NCBI RefSeq assembly: GCF_900327275.1
Contig: NZ_LS398548.1
Coordinates: forward strand, 930,001 to 994,000
Direction of reading: 5' to 3'
DNA from: Orientia tsutsugamushi
Lineage (GTDB): Bacteria; Pseudomonadota; Alphaproteobacteria; Rickettsiales; Rickettsiaceae
Length of the DNA: 64,000 bases
Positions 28,170 through 36,660 of the stretch are shown here, in pieces (the first letter of the stretch is position 1; every line of letters begins with the position of its first letter). The position numbers and the translations under genes are program-made. Under the pieces are notes generated by a model that was given only the letters and a program-made list of their open reading frames with translations, ran no database searches and was not told the DNA's origin.

Positions 28170-30642
28170 GGATTTTGATCGAGAAAGATTTTCTAAACAT
28201 TTTGTCTATGAATCGTATGATGAGGAGACTCAGCTATTCTTTAATCGTGGTTCAATAGGTTTTGTATTGCTTGCATGGCCATTAGTTGGAGCTAGTGTTT
28301 CTGCTCAAAATGAAATTGCTGAATTTCTGAAAAGCGATGAAAATTTACCAGCTGAAAGTAGCCTTCAAGTATTGATGATTGGTAGTAATAATATAGAGAA
28401 TTTTTTAAGCAACTGGCAGTCATATCGTAAAGGAGAGATATTTATTGAGTTAGCAAATAAAAGAACAGAATTTTTACGTGATCAAGCTCAAAAAGTAGGT
28501 TCTATAAAGGATGTAGTATTGTTAATTTCAGTTACTATACCTAATTTAAATGCAAATATAGATGATATGATTCGCAGACGAGATGCTTTAAAAGATACGT
28601 TTAGGTCAATTGGATTAAGCACTGAAAATGTGAATGCACAGCAATTATTAAAGTTTCTGAGAGTAATATTTGGCTGGCCTGAAGAAGAACATTCGAATAT
28701 TAACCAGTATGAAATATTGTCTGAACAAATTCTAAGTGGAGATTTTTCGTTATTTGAGAATGATGATTGTGTAAATGTAAATGATGATCAAATATTTATC
28801 AGTTTAGAAGCAAGAAAGAGGCCTGCAGAGTGGAAATTATCTGCTATGGATCTGTTTTTAGGCAATGAAATGCGTCGTGATGAATATATAAAATCAAATT
28901 TCCTGATTCATTTTGGTCTGCAAATTTTACCAAATCAAGCAATGGAAAGGACTGCAGCCATAACTAAAAGAGAAGCGCTAGAAAGAAATATTAATGCAGG
29001 AATGGGCAAATTTTTTCCTGACATACAGCAAGAAGCTGCTGATTTAGCTGGTGTAGTGGCTGCTCTACAGAGCGGTGATAGAGTTGTTAATATTCACTTC
29101 AACGTTATTATGTTTGATAAAACAAAGAAAGCTAAGCAATCTGCATCGGCCTTTTGTTCGATGTTAAGACGCAGTGGATGGTATTTTGTACCATGCAAAT
29201 ATGATCATGTAGCCGTGTTACTAGCTGCGCTACCAATGCAGTTAGTTGAGCAAGGCCCAAAAGGTATATTGGGTCAAAATAAAACATCAGGAGTTGGAGT
29301 AGCTCTTTCTAGCTTAGGTAGAGGCATAAAAACTGTTTCTGTAGAGAGCAAAGTATTATTGCCAATAATCGGTGAATGGAAAGGTGATTTAAGTTCTCCA
29401 GGCATGTTGCTAGCTGGAAGACGAGGACAAATAATGTATTGGTCTCCTTTTGGTGGAGCTTTATTACCTGCATTAAATAAGCATGGGGTAGCTCCAAATG
29501 AGAACTTTAACCTTTGTATAGCTGGAGTTCCAGGCTCTGGAAAATCTGTTTTTATGCAAGAATTAATGCTATCTGTTCTAGGAGTTGGTGGTAAAGTTTT
29601 TGTTCTTGATTATGGAAGATCATTTAAGCGTACATGCTTGATTCTAGGTGGTAGATACATAGAATTCGACATGAAAAATCCTGTATCAATTAATCCATTT
29701 TCAGAGGTGCCAGAGGATGACAGCGCAAAGTCTATAGAAGCTAGATCGGATTTTTTATCTAACTTTCCATCCATTTTAGCTACTATGGCTGCTCCACAGT
29801 ATGGAACAAGCGATTTACAACAACCAATGCTACAGAGGGCTTTGATATCAGTCTGGCAAAAAAAGGGAGCTAAAGCTGAAATCACGGATATTGCAGACTG
29901 GTTATCAAATAGAGAAGAATCATATGCTAAAGAGCTTGGAAATATGCTCTTTCCTTTTACTAAAGATGGTCAACATGGAAGATTTTTTAGCGGTAAGGCG
30001 CAATTATCTCTAAACTCTGATATTGTGGTAATTGAAACTGATCATCTACGCTCTGTACCAGAGCTATTAGCTGTGATTGTACAGATTATGATTGTTCATA
30101 TTAATCAAACAATGGTTAAGGGAGATAGAAGTAGACCTTTTTTAATTATGATCGATGAAGCTTGGAAGCTATTAGCTGGAAAGCGTTCAGGAGAGTTTAT
30201 TGAAGAAGCAGGTCGAATAGCTCGAAAATATAATGGATCGATTGCTTTAGCAACTCAGCAACTCACGGATTACTTTCGTCAAGAGGGTTCTGCGTCTGAA
30301 AAGGCATTTGAGAACTCATCACATAAGATAATCTTAAAGCAAAATTCGGAATCATTTAAGGCAATGCGAGCTAATCCTAAGCTTGCAGGCTTTGTTGATG
30401 AGGATTGGAAGCTGAATTTACTGCAATCTGTACATTCAAATCCTCCGTATTATAGTGAAATAGCTATTTACAGCCCTAATGTTTCTGGTGTTATAGGCAG
30501 ATTAATGATTGATCCATTTACTCTACTGTTAACTTCGACGAATGCTAGAGATTATCAAGCAATAGAAGATCACATGGCTAAAGGTATGAATGTCAGTGAG
30601 GCAATTAATTATGTGATAAGAGAGCGGAAAATAATTCCATGA
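28150..30642 (+). CDS. traC: TraC, T4SS ATPase
   Basis: A VirB4-like ATPase of about 830 residues from a proposed GTG at 28150. Upstream codons in frame are also open to 28078, so the start is uncertain. Walker A is G-V-P-G-S-G-K-S-V and Walker B is L-I-M-I-D-E-A-W-K-L-L. Both are intact. It energises pilus assembly on the cytoplasmic side. It overlaps traV and ends 4 bp inside traW. Confidence 0.92.
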   Translation: MNASIHKDFDRERFSKHFVYESYDEETQLFFNRGSIGFVLLAWPLVGASVSAQNEIAEFLKSDENLPAESSLQVLMIGSNNIENFLSNWQSYRKGEIFIELANKRTEFLRDQAQKVGSIKDVVLLISVTIPNLNANIDDMIRRRDALKDTFRSIGLSTENVNAQQLLKFLRVIFGWPEEEHSNINQYEILSEQILSGDFSLFENDDCVNVNDDQIFISLEARKRPAEWKLSAMDLFLGNEMRRDEYIKSNFLIHFGLQILPNQAMERTAAITKREALERNINAGMGKFFPDIQQEAADLAGVVAALQSGDRVVNIHFNVIMFDKTKKAKQSASAFCSMLRRSGWYFVPCKYDHVAVLLAALPMQLVEQGPKGILGQNKTSGVGVALSSLGRGIKTVSVESKVLLPIIGEWKGDLSSPGMLLAGRRGQIMYWSPFGGALLPALNKHGVAPNENFNLCIAGVPGSGKSVFMQELMLSVLGVGGKVFVLDYGRSFKRTCLILGGRYIEFDMKNPVSINPFSEVPEDDSAKSIEARSDFLSNFPSILATMAAPQYGTSDLQQPMLQRALISVWQKKGAKAEITDIADWLSNREESYAKELGNMLFPFTKDGQHGRFFSGKAQLSLNSDIVVIETDHLRSVPELLAVIVQIMIVHINQTMVKGDRSRPFLIMIDEAWKLLAGKRSGEFIEEAGRIARKYNGSIALATQQLTDYFRQEGSASEKAFENSSHKIILKQNSESFKAMRANPKLAGFVDEDWKLNLLQSVHSNPPYYSEIAIYSPNVSGVIGRLMIDPFTLLLTSTNARDYQAIEDHMAKGMNVSEAINYVIRERKIIP

Positions 30643-31298
30643 AGCAAGGAGTAGTAATTGGTATAGGCACATTCTTTGCTTTATTTGCTGTTGCTTATCA
30701 AGTAAGCGATATAAGGGCCAATTTATTAAATGCTGATATAGGTGTTGAGATTAAGGATTATGGGACTAGAGGGCATGTTTTTCCAATCATTGAGGAATCA
30801 TTACTGGAGGTGATTATGGCTAAACTTAATGCTGCATCAAAAAGTGGATTGTTGAACCAAATGCAGCTGGAATTTCAGGAAAAAGTTAGGCAAAAAATCA
30901 TGAGACCAGTTCCAGTAAAAAATTTAAGTAAAGCTACTGAAAATAAAACGCGAATATATGATTCTACCTATGTTCAAAAGGATGACATTAAGACAAAAAA
31001 TGGTATAATAATAGTAAAGGGAGGAACTAAAATAAATCCTTTAGAGATAATAAATTGGGGTGAACCACTAATATTAATTGATGGAGATGATGAAGATCAG
31101 GTTGCTTGGGCAAAATCAAGAACAGGAAAGATAGTGTTAGTTAATGGAAATCCTATTGAACTAAGCAATCTATTAGGCCGGCACGTATTCTTCGATCAAT
31201 TGGGTTTTTTGAGTATGAAGTTTAAAATACAAGCTGTGCCAGCCATAATAGAGCAAGAAAACACTGTGCTTAAAATTAGCGAAGTAAGCACCTATTAA
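30639..31298 (+). CDS. traW: TraW, F-type T4SS
   Basis: The 219-residue exported protein has an N-terminal hydrophobic signal (about 1-20). It carries Y-G-T-R-G-H-V-F-P-I, then W-G-E-P-L-I-L-I-D-G-D-D, and a C-terminal F-D-Q-L-G-F-L-S-M-K-F, the usual TraW plan. It works in the periplasm with TraU and TrbC in pilus assembly. Confidence 0.88.
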   Translation: MKQGVVIGIGTFFALFAVAYQVSDIRANLLNADIGVEIKDYGTRGHVFPIIEESLLEVIMAKLNAASKSGLLNQMQLEFQEKVRQKIMRPVPVKNLSKATENKTRIYDSTYVQKDDIKTKNGIIIVKGGTKINPLEIINWGEPLILIDGDDEDQVAWAKSRTGKIVLVNGNPIELSNLLGRHVFFDQLGFLSMKFKIQAVPAIIEQENTVLKISEVSTY

Positions 31299-31388
31299 AA
31301 GCATATAACGCACGTTGGAAGTTACATAATATGCTGTAAGCAGTATAACTCAATATACTATTAGATTCAACTTAAAAGAAGGTTTTAT

Positions 31389-31592
31389 ATGAAAAGTTGG
31401 AAATTACAGCAATTAGAACAAGATCTAGTTAAAATAGTTAATAATACGCTACGAGGTGAAATACAAGAGATAGTAAATCCAGGTGGTGAAACTTTATATT
31501 TAGTGCCAGGTGTCAAAGATATAGAAAATACTGCTAGCAAATTTCGAAAATATAAAAAAAAGGAAGTATACATAATCAAGAAAAGCTGGTAA
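31389..31592 (+). CDS. Small basic protein between traW and traU
   Basis: The 67-residue frame begins at ATG 31389 behind AGAAGG and ends one base before the traU GTG. It has no signal peptide. The first half is amphipathic and the second Lys-rich (F-R-K-Y-K-K-K-E). I know of no F-plasmid homologue at this place. Tight spacing within the operon supports a real gene. Confidence 0.55.
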   Translation: MKSWKLQQLEQDLVKIVNNTLRGEIQEIVNPGGETLYLVPGVKDIENTASKFRKYKKKEVYIIKKSW

Positions 31593-32570
31593 GTGAAGGA
31601 ACTGGTAATTTTGTTTGTGATAGTGATGTCCATAACAGCTAATAACTGTTATGCAGCTGCTGGGTGTGTTGGAAGATTTGTAAATCCTATAACAGATGTA
31701 TGTTGGAAGTGCTTGTTTCCAATTACTATAGCTGGATTTAAGGTAGTAAGCAGTTCAATGCCTGATACTAATGCTTCTGGTAGACTTATATGTCTTTGTC
31801 CTAAGCCAGGGATTCCAGTGCCTATACCTGGTATTCCGGTAGGATTTTGGGAGCCAGTACGCCTTGTAGACGTTACAAAGTCACCAATGTGTATGGTAAG
31901 TCTTGGAGGTTTGTCATTTGGAACTGCTACTCAAAAAGGCATGAAAGATGAGGCTGAAGGAAGTGCTTTTTACCACATTCATTGGTATGTCTATCCCGTG
32001 ATTTACTGGCTGGAAATTTTGCTTGATTTTATTTGTCTGGAAATGGCTGCAGTCGATATAGCATATTTAACAGAGTTTGATCCATTATGGAGTGATGATG
32101 CTAAATCTGCGATTTTAAATCCAGAAACGTTGTTGTTTCAAAATGTAGCTGCTTATCAAGCATGTATAGCTGATTGCATGAGTTGTAGCGCTGGTTTATT
32201 AGCAAGTGATTATGCTTTTTGGTGTGCTGGATGTCAAGGAATGCTTTACCCTTTTACTGGAACAGCTGCAGCGCATAATGGTGGAGTTGGAACATCTGTA
32301 TTAATGGTAAGTAAATTTATGGCTAAGATGCATAGGCAACTGATGTTATGGGGATATTATGGTTATAAAGGCCTATGTGGTAAGTATCCTATGCCTATCA
32401 TCAAGAAAAGCCAATATCGACTACAAATGACTTATCCAATTCCAGAAACAAAATCCTGCAAGAGCATAGGTCAAACAGAAGCTACATGGCAAGCCGGCAG
32501 AGAATTTCCAGTTAATGGTGAAGATTTTGGTTACTTGATTTGGCGAAAAAGAGATTGTTGTTTGCTTTGA
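31593..32570 (+). CDS. traU: TraU, F-type T4SS
   Basis: The 325-residue Cys-rich periplasmic protein starts at GTG 31593. It has a signal peptide ending near N-C-Y-A-A. It shows N-P-I-T-D-V-C-W-K-C-L-F-P, C-L-C-P-K-P-G-I-P, the L-D-F-I-C-L block and paired cysteines throughout. This is a close match to the TraU family by pattern and length. Confidence 0.92.
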   Translation: MKELVILFVIVMSITANNCYAAAGCVGRFVNPITDVCWKCLFPITIAGFKVVSSSMPDTNASGRLICLCPKPGIPVPIPGIPVGFWEPVRLVDVTKSPMCMVSLGGLSFGTATQKGMKDEAEGSAFYHIHWYVYPVIYWLEILLDFICLEMAAVDIAYLTEFDPLWSDDAKSAILNPETLLFQNVAAYQACIADCMSCSAGLLASDYAFWCAGCQGMLYPFTGTAAAHNGGVGTSVLMVSKFMAKMHRQLMLWGYYGYKGLCGKYPMPIIKKSQYRLQMTYPIPETKSCKSIGQTEATWQAGREFPVNGEDFGYLIWRKRDCCLL

Positions 32571-32592
32571 TTTATAAAGCTTGGAGAGGAAT

Positions 32593-32976
32593 ATGGTTAT
32601 ACGAGTAATGATGTTGATGGTTTTATTATTTGTTAATAATGCTAATGCTTTTTTTTTGGACAAGCAAAAAACTTTTATTTTTGTCTCATTTTCAATGAGT
32701 GATGAGGCTTTAAAAAGCTATTTTGCTGAGTCTCAAAAGGTCGGAGCTCAATTAGTTATGCGTGGGTTAATTAATAACTCATTTACACAAACAAAGAATA
32801 AAACTATGGAGCTTGATATTAGCTTCGATATAGATCCTAGCTTGTTTGAGAAATATAAGGTTGATGTTGTACCAGTGATAGTAATAGATGATGAAAAAAG
32901 AGGATTAACCAAGAAATTAACTGGCCATATTCCTTTAGCAACAGCATTAGAAATTATGAATGAGAATACTCCATGA
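32593..32976 (+). CDS. trbC: TrbC, F-type pilin assembly protein
   Basis: The 127-residue protein starts from the ATG at 32593, chosen because GGAGAGGA precedes it. There is a signal peptide, then a thioredoxin-like fold: F-I-F-V-S-F-S-M, V-M-R-G-L-I-N-N and Y-K-V-D-V-V-P-V-I-V-I. F TrbC is longer. It overlaps traN by 4 bp. Confidence 0.87.
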   Translation: MVIRVMMLMVLLFVNNANAFFLDKQKTFIFVSFSMSDEALKSYFAESQKVGAQLVMRGLINNSFTQTKNKTMELDISFDIDPSLFEKYKVDVVPVIVIDDEKRGLTKKLTGHIPLATALEIMNENTP

Positions 32977-34529
32977 AGCAACTTATAGTACTAGTTTTGA
33001 TAATATTGAACATCAATTGTTGTTTAGCTTCAATGCAAAGCAGTTATAATGAAGCTAGCAACTATAATGTAAATCTTGGAAATTCTTCAAATACACAAGA
33101 ATTATTTCATCAAGGTAGTAATGTTAATTATCCTAATAATGATGAAGATTTAACCTACCATGGCCGTAATCAGCTTAGTACAGAAAGTGGGGCAATGTTA
33201 TTTCAAGCTGAAAACAGTAAAAACAATGCCTTAACTCAACATAATATCAACGATCAAAATTATATGATAGCTAATTCAATGAGAATTGAATCTGATCCTT
33301 TAAGTGCCCTTGATAGCAGTAACTTCGTAACTCAGACAAGTAAAATTAATACTGAAATTATTCAAAGTTGTACTGAAGGCAGTAAGTTCAATATTGAACT
33401 TATTCGAGAATTAAACGTTGAGTGCAAATTAGAGAATGTATGGCTTCCATGGCAAAGCCGGCAAATGGAATTTGCAACAGAAGAAATAAAGGAGAATCAT
33501 AGTAATTGGATTAATAGTCGTAGCGATGTCTATGATGATGAATTAGATGCGCAAGTATACTGCCTAGCAGATGATCCCGAAGCAATTGTAAAACAAATGA
33601 AATGGGCTATTGCTAATAGGCTTGGTGCATCTATACACCATGTTGGTAGAAATTTGTTATTAGAAGTAAATGAAAAAATATGTATACTTCACTATGACTA
33701 CAGAGATAAGACTCAAGAACTAAGGAAAGTAGCAGAATATTGGAAAGTTTTAAACCCTGAACTTGAGCAATTAACAGAAAGTAACGAATGCTATGAGGTC
33801 AATAGAATCAACTATGATGGTGGTGATAGAGTATTTTTTGACAAGTTTAAAGTCAATCGTCCATATTGGAAACAAAAGATTGTTTTTTCTTGTACTAGCG
33901 ATCCAAAAGATGGTTGCAAACACCTTAAAATTCAAAATTGCGAATTAAAAAACAGCACTTGCCAAAAATCAGTAGCAAATATTTGTTTACTATGGCAGCA
34001 CGATTATAGCTGTTCAACTGAGAAGCAAACAATGCTACACTCATCATTGCGTAATAACTCAATCTTTTGTTTAGGAGGCAATTGCAATACTCCAACTATT
34101 ATACCAAACAGGGATATAGCTAAAGTAGCTCATATAGCGATGCTAAATCAGATGAGCAAAGACATTAAAACAAATCCTGTTTCTGTATTTTCAGGAAAAC
34201 ATCGCAAATGCAAAAAAGATGTATTTAGTTTTTTGAATTGCTGCTCTTCAATGACTGGCTGGGGGCGTGATATAGGCTTATCACAATGCAAATCTAAGGA
34301 ACAAGAATTAGCTCTATATAGAAAAAAAGGTTACTGCTACTATATTGGAACCTACTGTTCTTCAAGAATTCCGATATTAGGTATTTGCTTAGCTAGAAAG
34401 TCTACTTATTGCTGCTTTCAGTCGAAACTTGCTAGAATTTTTCAGGAAGAAGCAAGAAAACAGCTAAAAATAGACTTTGGAACACCTGAATGTCCAAATT
34501 GTAGAGGCCTTACTGTTAAGGAATTATAA
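32973..34529 (+). pseudogene. traN: TraN, mating-pair stabilisation protein, ends at a nonsense codon
   Basis: The 518-residue outer-membrane protein has a signal peptide (cut near N-C-C-L-A) and a Cys-rich second half (C-L-L-W, C-L-G-G-N-C, F-L-N-C-C-S-S-M-T-G-W-G and K-G-Y-C-Y). This is the TraN layout. The TAA at 34527 is followed in frame by 45 more codons (K-V-D-F-T-K-I-N-M-D-E-L and on) that end exactly at TGA 34665-34667, overlapping traF. So a CAA/AAA-type codon has likely become TAA, cutting the tail. The core is still complete, so function may persist. Confidence 0.85.
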
Positions 34530-34663
34530 AAAGTTGATTTCACTAAAATCAATATGGATGAACTATTTGGTGATATACTCACTAAGGCTCAAAACAGCAT
34601 GAACAAAGACATTATTGCAGGAATCAAAGATAAAGTTCATCGTATGCAACAAAGTCAGTCTAA

Positions 34664-35362
34664 ATGAGCAGATTATTAATGTTTATGATATTAATTAGTC
34701 ATTTATCCACTGTTGATGCTTCACCAACAGGATTTCTATGGTATAATGATAAACATGATCATGAGCTTAATAACTCTAGTTCTAAGTTGATGAGTTGGAC
34801 TCATGATCATAGAATCGAGGAATTGAAGGAGCAATTTAATCGAGCTCAGCGTATAGCGCTTGATAATCCAACGCTCGAAAATGTGATTGCAGCTCAAAGG
34901 CTACAGAAACAAATCATGGAGAAGGCTCATAAGTTTGCTACTATGTGGCAACTAGCTACTCTACTTGATTATCAACTGATTAACGCTAATGAGCCATCTA
35001 ATAGCTTACATAGAAAGCTGTATCAAGAAAAATCAGAGCAGAAAAACGACTTAAAACTCAAAAATATTGCTAAAAACTGGGGATTAATTTTACAAGTTAA
35101 AGAAGATTGCTTGCTCTGTAATGCCTTTATTCCTATTGTTCAGAGCTTTGCTAATAAATATGCATTTCAGTTGCTAGCTGTCAGTAAGAATAATGAGTTG
35201 CTAAATAAACTAAACCCTAAGCATGTTGTGCCTGTATTATATCTAGTAGCTAGCGATGGTAAAAAAATATATGCAGTAGCTAGAGGCATAATTTCTGAAG
35301 ATAAAATTATCGACAATATTCTAGCAATCGATAGATATTATCATAAATTGGAGATCACATGA
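34664..35362 (+). CDS. traF: TraF, F-type T4SS
   Basis: The 232-residue exported protein has a signal sequence (cut near V-D-A-S), a W-Y-N-D-K-H segment and a C-terminal thioredoxin-like domain with E-D-C-L-L-C, a CxxC pair at about 162. F TraF lacks a true CxxC, so this form may retain redox activity. It starts in the ATGA overlap with the original traN stop. Confidence 0.88.
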   Translation: MSRLLMFMILISHLSTVDASPTGFLWYNDKHDHELNNSSSKLMSWTHDHRIEELKEQFNRAQRIALDNPTLENVIAAQRLQKQIMEKAHKFATMWQLATLLDYQLINANEPSNSLHRKLYQEKSEQKNDLKLKNIAKNWGLILQVKEDCLLCNAFIPIVQSFANKYAFQLLAVSKNNELLNKLNPKHVVPVLYLVASDGKKIYAVARGIISEDKIIDNILAIDRYYHKLEIT

Positions 35363-36660
35363 GCACCAGAATCAGAGTTTATGCTATTACAATGCTATTA
35401 TTGCTACAAGCTCCAGTATCACTAGCTTGGAATATCGAAAACGTATTTCAAGGAATGAGTGTTAATGTTACTAGATCTGGATCATATCAAGATCTAGCGG
35501 CTGGATATTATGCGGCTGGCGGATTATCTGCCAGAACAAGCCAAACATCATTTCAGCCATTTGCTATAACTCCACCATCTTTAAACATGAGCTGTAGCGG
35601 TATTGATGCCTATCTTGGTAGCTTCTCTGTTATTTCTGGAGAAGAATTAGTTCAACTAATGAAGAATATTGGTTCTCAAGCTAAAGTTTATGCATTTTCA
35701 TTAGGATTAAAAACATTTGCTCCACAGATCGAAAATGCTCTTAAGGACTTACGTAATCTAGCAATGGAGATGAATCAATTTGCCAAAGGAGATTGTGAAT
35801 TAACAAAAGCATTATTTGCTACAGCTTTACCAAGAAACTGGGCTATGAGAGAAGCTGTTTGCCGTGATATACAGTCACAAAGTGGATTTGATTATTTTGC
35901 AGCTGGTAAAAAATGTCGTAATGATTTAGCCCAAAAACAATCTCTGCGACAAGCACAAGACAAGGATCCAGAGTTAATGCTTGATGATTATAACATCTTC
36001 ACTAAAGCAGCAGCAAAGGTTGGAATACCATCAGATATGCGTGATTCAATCATGTCTATGACTGGCACTATCGTGGTTACAAACAATAATGTACACTTTT
36101 ATGACTCATTAGCTCAGGATGAAAAAAGTTGGATTAGTCATTTAAAAGGCGGAGAATCAGCCTCGATTTACAGTTGTGATAATGTCAGTTGCTTGCATCC
36201 AAGCTTGCAACGAAATATCACAATATTGCCAGAGAAATCTTATGCAGGTAAAGCTAAACAACAATTGACTAATCTAAAAATTAAGTTTGCTAATAATTCT
36301 GAATTCACTGACTCTGAAATAGCCTTTTTATCTTCGATTGGAGATATATTTCCGATTTATGATTATATTACATTAGAAGCTATTTCTGGAGTCACAATTT
36401 TAGATAGCTCATCAGAATTAATAGCTAGCTATACATTAGTTCAGCATTTGAAGGAAGTAATCACCGAAATACGTAGAGCCGTTACTTCACTAGGTGCTAA
36501 GCAAGTTTCGAATGAACATTTAGAAAGATATTTGAAGGAATTGAATCGGGTACAACTTTTTGCAAATGAGAAATGGACTAGCCTACAAACAGATGCAAGT
36601 CGAATAGATAAAAGGGCTAGATTAATAGAGCAGCATTTAATAGCGAAGGAGAAAAGTTAA
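35359..36660 (+). CDS. traH: TraH, F-type T4SS
   Basis: The 433-residue protein has a signal peptide (cut near S-L-A-W). It carries A-A-G-G-L-S-A-R, C-S-G-I-D-A-Y-L-G-S-F, the coiled region and C-R-D-I-Q-S-Q-S-G, all typical of TraH. It is a periplasmic pilus-assembly protein. It is coupled to traF and traG by overlaps of 4 and 1 bp. Confidence 0.92.
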   Translation: MSTRIRVYAITMLLLLQAPVSLAWNIENVFQGMSVNVTRSGSYQDLAAGYYAAGGLSARTSQTSFQPFAITPPSLNMSCSGIDAYLGSFSVISGEELVQLMKNIGSQAKVYAFSLGLKTFAPQIENALKDLRNLAMEMNQFAKGDCELTKALFATALPRNWAMREAVCRDIQSQSGFDYFAAGKKCRNDLAQKQSLRQAQDKDPELMLDDYNIFTKAAAKVGIPSDMRDSIMSMTGTIVVTNNNVHFYDSLAQDEKSWISHLKGGESASIYSCDNVSCLHPSLQRNITILPEKSYAGKAKQQLTNLKIKFANNSEFTDSEIAFLSSIGDIFPIYDYITLEAISGVTILDSSSELIASYTLVQHLKEVITEIRRAVTSLGAKQVSNEHLERYLKELNRVQLFANEKWTSLQTDASRIDKRARLIEQHLIAKEKS

